Part shown: positions 6,592-15,559 of the stretch, in pieces
Layout of the letters: each line of letters starts with the position of its first letter
Numbering within the stretch: the stretch's first letter is position 1
Assembly: GCA_002163975.1 (NCBI GenBank)
Contig: CP019636.1
Location: 3,979,001-4,043,000, forward strand
DNA: 64,000 nt
Direction of reading: 5' to 3'
Source of the DNA: Nostocales cyanobacterium HT-58-2
Lineage (GTDB): Bacteria > Cyanobacteriota > Cyanobacteriia > Cyanobacteriales > Nostocaceae
Notes under the pieces: generated by a model
The model's database searches: none
What the model was told of the DNA's origin: nothing
The model's input: the letters and a program-made list of their open reading frames with translations, nothing else
Translations under genes and position numbers: made by a program

Positions 6592-7263
6592 TCAACCCTC
6601 ATAAGGGTTTCCCACTCTATCCACAAAGACATTGTAGGCATATGGCAGGCGACCGGGGTTAAGGCGTGGTTCTGCTGCATATCCAACAGGGATAACAACT
6701 GCGATCGCAAGATCTGGATTGTCTGCAGCTCCAATCACTTCCTTGACTTTCTCTTCAATCCAACCATTCATAAAACAGGTGGACAAGCCCAAACTTTCTG
6801 CTGCTAGTACCAAATGAGTGGCAGCAATCATGGCATCCTTAATTGCATACTCTCGCCGCTTGTCTCCCAATCCAGCTTGGTGCTGTGGGATAGCAGTTTT
6901 GAAATAGTTTACCGTGCCTTCAGTCCACGCCCCTGTCTGGAGTCCCTGCTCGTAAATCGGTGTTAAGTCTTGTTCCCCAGCAGTGGTGTCAGCTGCAAAA
7001 ACAAAGGTCACAGGTGCTTCAACGATTTGCTTTTGATTCCAAGCTGCTCCAGAAAGAGCTGCTTTTTGTGCCTCATCTTGCACAAGAATGATTCGCCAAT
7101 CCTGGATGTTATAGCTACTGGGCGCTGCTACAGTGAGATCAACAAGTTGCCTAAGTAGTTCTGGGGATATAGGGTCTGGTTTGAAAGTTTTGATAGAACG
7201 ACGCTGAGCAATCGCGCTAGGGACATCCAGAGGTTTGATTTGCAAATTGAGTTGTTGAACCAT
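6592..7263 (-). CDS. Nitroreductase family FMN oxidoreductase
   Basis: A 223-residue nitroreductase-fold protein, an FMN enzyme that uses NAD(P)H to reduce nitro compounds, quinones or other electrophiles. AIAQRRSIKTFKPDPISPE near the start is the FMN phosphate-binding region (RRSI/RS), APSSYNIQDWRIILVQD is the family's second signature, and the C-terminal block has IAVVIPVGYAAEP, the usual 'xxPxGYP' strand. Length matches the family. The ATG 7263 start is unambiguous. It is separated from the OYE gene by 71 bases and belongs to the redox run. Confidence 0.9.
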   Translation of the reverse strand: MVQQLNLQIKPLDVPSAIAQRRSIKTFKPDPISPELLRQLVDLTVAAPSSYNIQDWRIILVQDEAQKAALSGAAWNQKQIVEAPVTFVFAADTTAGEQDLTPIYEQGLQTGAWTEGTVNYFKTAIPQHQAGLGDKRREYAIKDAMIAATHLVLAAESLGLSTCFMNGWIEEKVKEVIGAADNPDLAIAVVIPVGYAAEPRLNPGRLPYAYNVFVDRVGNPYEG

Positions 7264-7334
7264 TGGACTTATCCGTTAATTTTTAACAAGATTATAAGGT
7301 TGCATTACACCTATTGGTCATTCGTATTTACGAA

Positions 7335-8450
7335 CTAATTTGCCTCTACCAAAGCAGGATATTGTTCTTCCAATAGAGGATAGTCGATGTAACCCTTTTC
7401 CCCACCACCATAAAAAGTCGTCGAATCTGCTTCATTTAATGGTGCATTGAGAGCTATCCGTTGGGGCAAATCGGGATTTGAGATAAACAGTGTACCAAAA
7501 GAAACAAGCTCTGCTTCTTTCTTTGCTAAAACCGCCTCACCTTTTTCAGGAGTGTATGCCCCATTCACCATGAGTGTACCGTGATAGCGCTCACGTATAT
7601 GACTGGTTGGCACCACGATCGCCCCGTGTTTGATATCTGCTTCTATTGCTTCAAAGATATGCAGATATGCTAAATCAAACTGATTCAATGCTTGAGCAGC
7701 ATAACCAAATGTTACTAAGGGATTAGAGTCTCGCATATCGTTAAACGTTCCACTAGGAGACAGGCGTACCCCAACCCGTTTTGCACCCCAGACGCTAATA
7801 ACTGCCTCAGTCACCTCAAGCAGCAGTCGGGCACGATTTTCCACGGAACCGCCATATTTATCCGTACGTTGATTCGTCCCATCTCTGAGAAATTCATCAA
7901 GTAAATAACCATTAGCTCCGTGAACCTCTATCCCATCAAAACCAGCAGCAAGAGCATTCTCTGCGCCTTTGCGGAAGTGTTCCACAATTTCTGGAATTTC
8001 TGATGTTTCCAAAGCCCGAGGAGTCACATGAGGTTTCATACCCTCATAGGTAAATATCTGACCTTTGGCTGCAATGGCAGAAGGTGCGACAGGTAATGCA
8101 CCATCTGGTTGTAAATCGGGGTGAGAAATGCGTCCTACGTGCCACAATTGCAGGAAAATTCTCCCTCCTTGCTGATGCACTGCATCTGTGACTAACTTCC
8201 AACCCTCTATTTGTTCTGGGGAATGAATTCCAGGTGCATATGGATATCCAAGACCTTGGGGAGAAACGTGAGTTGCTTCCGCGATAATCAGCCCTGCAGA
8301 GGCACGTTGGGCGTAGTACGTAGCGTTTATTGGCTGCGGTACATTATCCTTAGTTGCGCGTTGTCGGGTTAAGGGAGCCATCACGATACGGTTAGGCAAT
8401 TCTAGATTACCCAGCTTGTAGGGTGAGAGTAAGTTGATGTTGGTGCTCAT
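7335..8450 (-). CDS. Old yellow enzyme family alkene reductase (NemA-like)
   Basis: A 371-residue FMN-dependent ene-reductase of the OYE family, a TIM barrel that reduces activated C=C bonds, nitrate esters and nitro compounds with NAD(P)H. Visible marks are the N-terminal NRIVMAPLTRQRA (FMN binding), GGRIFLQLWHVGRISHP, and the catalytic-pair motif EVHGANGYLLDEFLRD (His and Asn). The OYE signature YGGSVENRARLLLEV and the C-terminal SFGTLFISNPDLPQRI (phosphate binding) follow. I prefer ATG 8450 (MSTNINLL); an in-frame TTG at 8465 would add five residues. Such enzymes remove reactive carbonyl species, in line with its neighbours. Confidence 0.93.
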   Translation of the reverse strand: MSTNINLLSPYKLGNLELPNRIVMAPLTRQRATKDNVPQPINATYYAQRASAGLIIAEATHVSPQGLGYPYAPGIHSPEQIEGWKLVTDAVHQQGGRIFLQLWHVGRISHPDLQPDGALPVAPSAIAAKGQIFTYEGMKPHVTPRALETSEIPEIVEHFRKGAENALAAGFDGIEVHGANGYLLDEFLRDGTNQRTDKYGGSVENRARLLLEVTEAVISVWGAKRVGVRLSPSGTFNDMRDSNPLVTFGYAAQALNQFDLAYLHIFEAIEADIKHGAIVVPTSHIRERYHGTLMVNGAYTPEKGEAVLAKKEAELVSFGTLFISNPDLPQRIALNAPLNEADSTTFYGGGEKGYIDYPLLEEQYPALVEAN

Positions 8451-8903
8451 AGATTGAATTTCCAAATCATTGTGCTCAGCTAAAAATTAAAATTCCTAGT
8501 TTATAACCGCACTCAGTGAAAACTGACTAAGATACCAGGTAACTCAGTCGTTGAAAACAGACTGCTGCTGTTAGGGCGGAAATTTATTTCGAGGTGGTTG
8601 AATTTTGGTGGTAAAAACTGCTTTAAACAACTGACTGCACAACCCCGCCATCTACCCGCCAAAGCTGCACCATTAGTGGCTGAGGCTACAGGACTGGAGC
8701 GGATTTTCCATGCAATTTTAAGCCCATTGCGTTAGCTCCAGCAATTGATAGGATTTACGCATTATTTTGGTCTATTCAGACTGGGTGTGAGGTATAGTCG
8801 TTTTTTGTCTATGCCTGACAACAGTCCAAATCCTAAATTTGTAATTGAGTCTTCGTAATTGAGTTATTGATGACAAATTAGGATTGATCAATTACAAATT
8901 TCA
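8451..8903. other. Intergenic stretch with an SDR remnant
   Basis: About 450 bases without an intact gene between the OYE and thioredoxin genes. The only recognisable content is the short SDR C-terminal remnant listed separately. Confidence 0.6.
8623..8698 (-). pseudogene. C-terminal remnant of a short-chain dehydrogenase gene
   Basis: On the minus strand one frame reads SPVASATNGAAL, and after a one-base shift near 8660 continues RVDGGVVQSVV and stop (8623-8625). This is the typical SDR ending (ATNGAALRVDGGVV...). Nothing more of the gene is visible upstream. It is a frameshifted tail of a second SDR gene inside the redox cluster. Confidence 0.65.
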
Positions 8904-9227
8904 CTACAGGTGCTGTGATAATGTCTTACTCAGCGTTGTTTTTGGGACTGCACCCACTACTGTATCGACTTGCCGACCACCTTTGAAAACCATGAGTGTA
9001 GGAATACTACGAATTCCATAATGGCTGGCAACAGTAGGATTTTGATCTGTATTCAGCTTCACTACTTTTACCTGTCCTTCGTATTCAGTAGCAATTTCAT
9101 CTACCACAGGAGCAACCATACGACAAGGTCCACACCATGGTGCCCAAAAGTCTACCAATACTGGAACTTCACTTTCAAGGACTTCTTGCTTGAATGTGGC
9201 TTCTGTCACATTTGCAATGGATGACAT
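8904..9227 (-). CDS. trxA: Thioredoxin
   Basis: A 107-residue classical thioredoxin, a cytoplasmic disulfide reductant. The active site FWAPWCGPCRMVAPV has Cys32 and Cys35. The cis-Pro motif is RSIPTLMVFKGG, and the buried Asp (VDFWAP) and GAVPKTTL near the end are all standard. No signal peptide is present. It is divergent from the ArsR-type gene, and the 80-base space between the starts holds a perfect 21-bp palindrome, so it is probably controlled by that regulator. Cyanobacteria carry several thioredoxins; this one is likely a stress-inducible form. Confidence 0.95.
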   Translation of the reverse strand: MSSIANVTEATFKQEVLESEVPVLVDFWAPWCGPCRMVAPVVDEIATEYEGQVKVVKLNTDQNPTVASHYGIRSIPTLMVFKGGRQVDTVVGAVPKTTLSKTLSQHL

Positions 9228-9251
9228 ACTCGCCTTCTCTCTTTAATTCGT

Positions 9252-9272
9252 TAATTCGATAATATCGAATTA
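9252..9272. promoter_or_regulatory. Perfect inverted repeat, likely ArsR-type operator
   Basis: TAATTCGAT (9252-9260), a 3-base centre, and ATCGAATTA (9264-9272) form a perfect 21-bp palindrome with 9-bp arms. It lies between the divergent trxA (start 9227) and arsR-like (start 9308) genes. ArsR-family dimers bind such sites, so the regulator at 9308 probably controls trxA and itself from here. Confidence 0.75.
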
Positions 9273-9307
9273 TCAAAATATAGTCAACTTAATGAGATAA
9301 TGCATGT

Positions 9308-9661
9308 ATGAGATTCCTACATCACCCAGACCGAAAACATATTTCTCTAGCAGCAGTGCTGTATGCCTTGGGCGATCCAGTGCGGTTGGAAATTGTGCGG
9401 CGGCTGGCGCTTGAGGGAGAGCATTGCTGTGCTGACTTCGATTTTGCCATTGCCAAGTCCACCATGTCCAATCACTTCAAGATTTTGCGGGAGTCAGGTG
9501 TTGTCCTGAGCCGCAAAGAAGGAACACAGCACATTAATATGTTGCGCAAGGAAGATTTGGAAGCACTTTTTCCGGGATTGCTAGATGCTGTGTTACGAGC
9601 AGCCAAACCTCTGTCTATTTGCTCCTCAAGCTCTCAACAAACAGCATCACAGCAATTCTAA
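9308..9661 (+). CDS. ArsR-family winged-helix transcriptional regulator
   Basis: A 117-residue ArsR/SmtB-type regulator. LAAVLYALGDPVRLEIVRRL is the family's first helices, and the recognition region is AIAKSTMSNHFKILRESGVV followed by the wing SRKEGTQHINMLR. An adjacent Cys pair lies in EGEHCCADFD just before the recognition helices, with one more Cys near the C-terminus (SICSSSS). Instead of the metal-binding ELCVCDL of SmtB it has CCADFD, so thiol-redox or electrophile sensing is as likely as metal sensing. It is divergent from trxA across the palindrome. Confidence 0.88.
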   Translation: MRFLHHPDRKHISLAAVLYALGDPVRLEIVRRLALEGEHCCADFDFAIAKSTMSNHFKILRESGVVLSRKEGTQHINMLRKEDLEALFPGLLDAVLRAAKPLSICSSSSQQTASQQF

Positions 9662-9762
9662 TGACCAAAAAGCTATTAGCAGAACTTTGATGATTCAATT
9701 GCTCGTAAAAATAAAGATAATTATGTAAATAAATTTTAAGTAGTGTGCGTTAGCGACAGCGT

Positions 9763-9920
9763 AACGCACTAGACGTCAGGGTTACGGTGCGTTACGGCTA
9801 ACGCCTAACATACCCTACTGACCTTATATTTAGTTACATACAACGCACTAAACGTCAGGGTTACGGTGCGTTACGGCTGACGCCTAACACACCCTACTGA
9901 CCTTATATTTAGTTACATAC
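9763..9920. repeat. Two tandem copies of a 79-bp unit
   Basis: Positions 9763-9841 and 9842-9920 are near-identical 79-bp units (AACGCACTA...AGTTACATAC). Each contains the TACGGTGCGTTACGGCT palindrome-like core. The rest of the 300-base space after the ArsR gene shows nothing else. Confidence 0.9.
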
Positions 9921-9966
9921 ATTGCTTTTTTATCGCCTATTTACTCCAATATTAATATTATTAATA

Positions 9967-10869
9967 CTATGATGTGATATTATTACCACCTTGATTAATC
10001 ATTAATCTTATAATAGATAAACTCAAAATGATCAGGAATAGCACTAACCCAATTGTGCAAGCATAGCTAATTTCTAAATTATTAAATGCTTGTTCATATA
10101 GATAGTAAACAATTGTTTTCGAGCTATTACGCGGTCCACCTTGGGTCATGATGTAAACTTCTTCAAATACCTTGGTGGCAGAAATAGCGGAAATGACAGC
10201 AACTAGAGCTATGTATGGTTTCATCAAGGGTACAGTAATATCCCAGTGCTTAGTGATACCGTCTGAGCCATCAATTGCTGCGGCTTCGTAAATATCGGTG
10301 GGGATCGACTGCAATCCAGCTAGATAAATCACCATGTAGTATCCTAATCCCTTCCATACAGTTACAGCCATCACGCTGAATAGGGCAAAGCGAGGACTGG
10401 TAAGCCAGGGGATTCCTTCAGGGAAAACACCTTTTAGCAACTGATTGAGTAAGCCATTTTCTGCATAAAGCCATTTCCAAGCAATTCCTGCAACCACCAT
10501 TGAAATCACGACTGGCGTGTAGTATGCAGCTCTAAACCAGTGCATTCCACGCAGTTTCTGATTTACCAAAATTGCCAGTGCTAAAGGGGCTATGACCAAA
10601 ATCGGTACTACACCCACAAGGTACAGCAAAGTGTTAACCAAAGTTTGCCAAAAAACAGGGTCATTCGACAAGCGGCTGAAGTTGGAAAACCCCACCCATT
10701 GGGGCATTTGGGTCAAATCGTATTCATAGCGGGTAAAGCTGAGGTAAAACGCTTGCAGTGCCGGCCAAAAGACAGTTAACCCTAAGATTAACATTGCTGG
10801 CAGCAAAAACAAGTAAGGAGTCAGTCGCTGTGAGATAAGAGCCCAATCTTTGGCTGTCAATCTGTTCAT
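9967..10869 (-). CDS. Carbohydrate ABC transporter permease (MalF/UgpA-like)
   Basis: A 300-residue inner-membrane permease of the binding-protein-dependent sugar ABC family. About six membrane segments are evident, starting with PYLFLLPAMLILGLTVFWPAL. The ATPase-contact EAA loop reads EAAAIDGSDGITKHWDITVP. The family motif VYIMTQGGPRNSSKTI near the end is typical of MalF-type partners. The start ATG 10869 is preferred over a TTG at 10926, which would add 19 unlikely residues. No partner permease, binding protein or ATPase is adjacent; split sugar transport loci are common in cyanobacteria. Confidence 0.9.
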   Translation of the reverse strand: MNRLTAKDWALISQRLTPYLFLLPAMLILGLTVFWPALQAFYLSFTRYEYDLTQMPQWVGFSNFSRLSNDPVFWQTLVNTLLYLVGVVPILVIAPLALAILVNQKLRGMHWFRAAYYTPVVISMVVAGIAWKWLYAENGLLNQLLKGVFPEGIPWLTSPRFALFSVMAVTVWKGLGYYMVIYLAGLQSIPTDIYEAAAIDGSDGITKHWDITVPLMKPYIALVAVISAISATKVFEEVYIMTQGGPRNSSKTIVYYLYEQAFNNLEISYACTIGLVLFLIILSLSIIRLMINQGGNNITS

Positions 10870-10971
10870 AGTCTGGCTTTTTTTTCGTGCTATTGAGGGA
10901 TGAATTCCCGCTTTCGATAAGTGCAAGATGAAAAAGCAAATTAATATTACACAAGCCTTTAAGCCTGATTT

Positions 10972-11697
10972 ATGATTGCTAATCTACATGAGAAGGGATG
11001 GGAAGTTATTTACCATCGCGCCCATGCTTTACTTGCTGCTCAAATAGCAGGACACTGGCATCCAGAAAAACGTCCACTGCGTTGGCTGGAGACGATCGCC
11101 GCAATTTCCCATCATGATGATTTGGAAAAAGAATGGGAAGGCAATCACCTCACTGAAGCTGGCGCACCGTTAGATTTTACCTTAGCTAAGAAAACTAATT
11201 TAGACCATGTGCGGCAACTCACGCAAAACGCCCGATATCGCGGAAGATGGGTGGCAATGATGATTTCTATGCACATGAGCTTTCTGAGTGAGGGTAAGCG
11301 TGGAGAATCACCGGAATTGGATAGCTTTTTAGACGAACAACTCCGCAATCAAGAGAAATGGCGTCATGAGTTGAATATTTCAAAAGACGACGCAGAAAAA
11401 GCTTATGCATTTTTTCAGTGGTGCGATCGCCTTTCACTCATTCTCTGCAACCATGTGCTCCCTGCTGGTGAACGTGCTTTAGAAATTGCGACTCTACCAG
11501 ACGGCAACCGCTACGATGTGGTACAGTCTGGCGATGGCAATGTAACAGTACAACCCTGGCCCTTTCTTGAAGAAAAATTTACTGTCAATGTGGAAGCGAC
11601 TTACCTAGATAAACTCAAATTTGATAGTAATGATGAACTCACGCAAGCGCTTCAAACAGCACCGATAAAAACTTTGGAGTGGACGTTTGTTCGCTAG
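10972..11697 (+). CDS. DUF3891 family protein
   Basis: A 241-residue soluble protein that I assign to DUF3891. It has YHRAHALLAAQIAGHW near the start, the His/Asp-rich AAISHHDDLEKEWEGN, and LTEAGAPLDF. The spacing of His and Asp residues (H25, HHDD, HMSF, WCDRLSL) suggests a metal-dependent HD-like phosphohydrolase fold, but no function is established. It is divergent from the permease gene. A bidirectional terminator about 200 bases downstream closes the unit. Confidence 0.72.
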   Translation: MIANLHEKGWEVIYHRAHALLAAQIAGHWHPEKRPLRWLETIAAISHHDDLEKEWEGNHLTEAGAPLDFTLAKKTNLDHVRQLTQNARYRGRWVAMMISMHMSFLSEGKRGESPELDSFLDEQLRNQEKWRHELNISKDDAEKAYAFFQWCDRLSLILCNHVLPAGERALEIATLPDGNRYDVVQSGDGNVTVQPWPFLEEKFTVNVEATYLDKLKFDSNDELTQALQTAPIKTLEWTFVR

Positions 11698-11889
11698 TAT
11701 GAAAAGTTTTTTATAAAGTAAACATATACTTTTAGTATGGTGTGTTATTCATTGTTAACGCATCATACAAATTGACAGATATTTTCGTCATGACTGTTCT
11801 TTTGCGTGCCTTTACCTGGTAATTTATTGACTTGAAAAGCGCAATTATATTCACTTTTTCAATCAATGAGTTGAGTTACTGAACATGAT

Positions 11890-11926
11890 AAAAAAGCCTA
11901 TGTGTTCATAACCACATAGGCTTTTT
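11890..11926. terminator. Bidirectional intrinsic terminator
   Basis: AGCCTATGTG (11895-11904) pairs with CACATAGGCT (11913-11922), with an A-run on the left and a T-run on the right. It lies between the convergent DUF3891 and acyltransferase genes and could end both transcripts. Confidence 0.88.
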
Positions 11927-11982
11927 CTATTCAACATTCAAAAAGATCAATTTTAGATTTTGAATTGATCCCCTATGACTCT

Positions 11983-13203
11983 TCATGTCCGAGACTTCAC
12001 ACTGGATGGACCGTGGGACATGAAAGGTTTCTCAAAGACTTGGTGAAATACGTAGCCAACTAGTATTGACAATGGGAAAGCTATGAAAAGCCATTTGATA
12101 GTCATAATTGAAGGCGACAACTGGAAACTCATTAGCAGTTGATGCACAAGCCACACAACAGGAGCATGTGTGATGTAGAGGCTGTAGGAGAATACTCCCA
12201 GTCCAACAGCCCAAGGTGATTCCAACAGCCTTACACCAGGCGGAAGTGGCTTATCGTTCATGACAAAGTTAGTGCAGTAAATCAGAAAACAAGCCGTCCC
12301 TAGAGCAATAAAACAATGAACAATCCATTCCTCCATTCCTGTTACATACCCAAATCGCAGCCACTCTGTCGTGAAACCAATACAAGTAAACAGAGCAGCC
12401 AGCCTAGACCAAGGTAATGAATTTTTGATTCGTATCAAATATGGTTTTTGAGAAAAACTAATTTCTGCTGCTGCCATTCCTAAGGCAAAAAGACCGAGAA
12501 ACCAAGGATGGACATTCTGGGACACTTCACCCAACAAATAATTAAGTGTTATTCCAGCCAAGAAGGCGATAGCTACTGTATACACTAAGCCTAAACGCCT
12601 CCATATTGGTATTAACAAGATGGCAAACACAAAATAGATTTGCCACTCTACAGCAATCGTCCATGTCGGACCATTTATTTTATTAAGGTGTAAGCCGAAA
12701 TTTTGAATGAGTAGAACATAAACAATAACATCATGAAAGGAGAAGGTAGGAGAAAATAAACCTTTCAGAACATTTAATCTTTCATAATTCCAATCTAAAG
12801 CAGTAATTTGCTGTATCCACAGTATCAATACACTGAGCAACACGCACAGTAATAGAGCAGCATAATAGGGTGGTATAATTCGTCGAATTCGTCGTTTAAA
12901 AAAACCTAGTAAACCGCCTGAAAAATATTTTTTAGGAGAACGCACTACTGGCAGCATCAAACAGTAGCCGGAAAGAACAATAAAAACAACAACGGCAAAA
13001 ATTCCATATCTCAGGAACTTTTCCATAGGTGACCAAAGTAAAGCGGGGTGTAAAGCTTCAGTAATGTTGGGGTCCCAACAGTGAACTAAAACAACATATA
13101 AAGCAGCCAGACCACGTATGCCATCTAAGTAAGCCAGACGAATTTTCTGGTTACTGGGTCTTTCAGAATAAGCATTTGAATCGCGAATTTGATTTTGATG
13201 CAT
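11983..13203 (-). CDS. Acyltransferase 3 family membrane protein (OafA-like)
   Basis: A 406-residue integral membrane acyltransferase of the acyltransferase-3 family, which O-acylates sugars or cell-surface glycans. The family start RLAYLDGIRGLAALYVVLVHC carries the conserved Arg and His, followed by a basic RRIRRIIPPYYAALL motif. About ten membrane segments follow, with PTWTIAVEWQIYF in the middle and GVFSYSLYITHAPVV near the end. ATG 13203 is chosen over TTG 13212. A close paralogue lies at 36619-37791. No glycan operon surrounds it, so its substrate is unknown. Confidence 0.88.
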   Translation of the reverse strand: MHQNQIRDSNAYSERPSNQKIRLAYLDGIRGLAALYVVLVHCWDPNITEALHPALLWSPMEKFLRYGIFAVVVFIVLSGYCLMLPVVRSPKKYFSGGLLGFFKRRIRRIIPPYYAALLLCVLLSVLILWIQQITALDWNYERLNVLKGLFSPTFSFHDVIVYVLLIQNFGLHLNKINGPTWTIAVEWQIYFVFAILLIPIWRRLGLVYTVAIAFLAGITLNYLLGEVSQNVHPWFLGLFALGMAAAEISFSQKPYLIRIKNSLPWSRLAALFTCIGFTTEWLRFGYVTGMEEWIVHCFIALGTACFLIYCTNFVMNDKPLPPGVRLLESPWAVGLGVFSYSLYITHAPVVWLVHQLLMSFQLSPSIMTIKWLFIAFPLSILVGYVFHQVFEKPFMSHGPSSVKSRT

Positions 13204-15013
13204 TGGTAACAAAACAATTAACTAAAGATGAAAAGTGGGACACACAAAAATATAAAAATTAGTTGATAAAAAGAGGCTTATGCTATTCACGAGGAAATTT
13301 ATTCCCTCAAGAACAAGCTATTCTTATGAACTATTTCTGTACTTTTGTGTCAGAGAATTACTGTTTGAGACAAAAAGCGCAGTTTTGACTCAAAAAACAT
13401 TGGTGACAAGGCTAAATCAAGGAAGCAGACTAAATCTTTTGATTACACAAATGAGAGCTTTTTCCTAATCTCACTCTCCTTAGAAGACGAAAAGTCTTTA
13501 CTAGATAGGAGAAAAGGTTATAAATATGAGTTCTGCAATTGAGCAGCTCTTGACTGAGATCTATTAAGTATGAACAACTCATGCAGATGCTATGCTTCAG
13601 AGGTAAAACTAAGCGTCTTGCTACTAATGGCATATAATCTGCCTTAAAAGCCAGTTGAGCTATTTCTGAGACTGAAGGTAAACCTCTATTCAGGCAAAGT
13701 TCTGCGACTTCTGCCCTATGCGAAATAAACTCTTATATTGAACTTAAGTACAGCTGCTTACAAATTCACATCCTCAATAGCGTGAAATCGCGCTACCTTG
13801 CCTACAAGCCTTTCTCCGGTTGGAGACGCTGGCGCTCTTGAGTGCCTTAACTTTGCGCTTACAGATCTACCATCGACACGGTGACTACGTAAGCATTGCT
13901 TCTCCATTTACCATAGGCGTGCCGGGAGGCATAGGAGGCACTGACACGCTAAGCCAACGGTGAACACACTCGCCTGCGGTAGGTTCGCCTCCAGCAGTGC
14001 TTTCTCACCGCGCTTGCACGTTTACAGCACTCGCAACTGACAAATTATTAAGAATCTGCTTACTGTACTAAGTTATTTCTTGTGAAAGTTTTCTCTTACA
14101 AGGCTAAACAGAATTGCAGCCTAGCCTCTAACCTTCACAAAGCTTGCTGTGTAAATCTATGTTATTCAGGGGGGAGTTACACCACCAGGAACTCTTACAG
14201 CGTGAATCCTCTGAAGTACTAGTTCATACTCCACAAAAATAGTTCCGTTCAGCAGTGTTTGCTGGATGTGAGCCAGAAGGATTGATCGAATAAAACCTGG
14301 CTTAAACATACAAGTTACCTCTGAGCTTCCATCATGCAGTTTGCTACTGGCTGCACACACTCACTCAATGCACAGCTGCTCTTAGACATTAGACTTTGGG
14401 CAAAAATCTTTTGTTTCGATAACCACAGAATGAACGAGTGTTTCTCTAACAGCAACTGCTTTCCTTCACTTTTCTCTATTGATAGAAGATAAGTGATGGT
14501 GGAGAAAAAGAGCTAACACATACAGACAAACTATTTGCGGTTATCTATGTACATCTTTGAGAGCAGTCAAAGACATTCACTTTTGCAAGCAATCTAATGT
14601 ATTCATAGTTAACTCAACACTAACATCTAGAACAATATAAATAGCAATAGTTTAGGGGGAATTTAACAGAAAATTTATGTAAACAAAGAGAAATCTTTAT
14701 AAATTCTTGATTTTATTTTGCAGAATTATATACGTAATAAGTAAGTGGATCAAAGTAAGTATAAAACTTTACTTTACCTCCGGCTTCCCTCTCCTTCCTA
14801 AGGAGGGGAATTGTGGGTAATACCAATTCTCGCAATGAAAGCTACACATTGTTTGTAATTGCGCTTAAGCGCAATTACGAACATTCTTTCATCTATAGCC
14901 AGCCTTTCGGGAAATGGTCTAAGGTCTTGTTTTGTCATTTTTGAGCTAGCTCAAAGATAGTGTAGTGAATTTTTGGCATACTGAGGATTGTTCATTGCTC
15001 ATGAATCTCAACT
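13204..15013. other. 1.8-kb region without recognisable genes
   Basis: Small open frames here (62-67 codons at 13280, 13430 and 14166) show no protein-like features or ribosome sites and I do not call them. Around 13800-14040 the sequence is rich in GC-biased, repeat-like motifs (for example GGAGACGCTGGCGCTC) of the dispersed cyanobacterial type. I see no tRNA, CRISPR or obvious RNA structure apart from the palindrome at 14855. Confidence 0.6.
14855..14878. repeat. Perfect 24-bp palindrome
   Basis: GTAATTGCGCTT followed directly by AAGCGCAATTAC, with no loop. It lies about 135 bases before the gene at 15014. It could be a protein-binding site or a repeat; there is no T-run. Confidence 0.7.
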
Positions 15014-15493
15014 ATGCAATCAACATTAGAAACATTCACTCAATATTTAGATTTGTCCCAGTCTCAGTCACAAGTGTTACTCTCACAACCTGTTACTGAG
15101 TTTCTCAAATCTGTTGAGTTGAAACAACAGCTAGATAGCTTAGATATTAATTTGCTTAAGAAAACTTCACCCACTGCAACAGCCGTTTTAACCAAGGAAC
15201 TACCAGCTTTCTACAACTGGTTGAAAAATGACTTAGATCTGAAGCGCATTCCTGATAGTCCAGAGCACACGACAAAATGGGTGATTGGTTTCCTCAACCA
15301 ACAAGAAAGCCTAACTCGCCTTATGGAGTTACATAGTCCCATACCTCGTCTACCATTAGAAAAGGCAATTCCCCGTTTGGTGGCTCTGTTTGATGATGTT
15401 GAAGACGAACAAGTGAGAAAAGAATGGCAAAAGGCGGTTGCAGCTCTTTGTCTGGTTCTACTTGTTGCTGCGTGTGAAGAAGAACGAGAATAA
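15014..15493 (+). CDS. Hypothetical protein
   Basis: A 159-residue protein that I do not recognise. It is mostly helical and polar, with a Ser/Gln-rich first third (LDLSQSQSQVLLSQ). A central KWVIGFLNQQESLTRLMEL is followed by a hydrophobic strip near the C-terminus (AALCLVLLVAACEEERE). There is no signal peptide or known motif. Codon use looks native. It is convergent with the amidase gene 66 bases downstream. Confidence 0.55.
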   Translation: MQSTLETFTQYLDLSQSQSQVLLSQPVTEFLKSVELKQQLDSLDINLLKKTSPTATAVLTKELPAFYNWLKNDLDLKRIPDSPEHTTKWVIGFLNQQESLTRLMELHSPIPRLPLEKAIPRLVALFDDVEDEQVRKEWQKAVAALCLVLLVAACEEERE

Positions 15494-15559
15494 CATCTAG
15501 AATAGGTGTTGCCTACCCTAAAAGTTATTCCATGCTTGCACAATTCCAAGGAAAACCAT

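Noticed and set aside
6370..6807. Frames of 61 codons (minus) and 124 codons (plus) near the nitroreductase gene
   Set aside because: The first overlaps the SDR start and has no ribosome site; the second is antisense to the nitroreductase gene and a hairpin.
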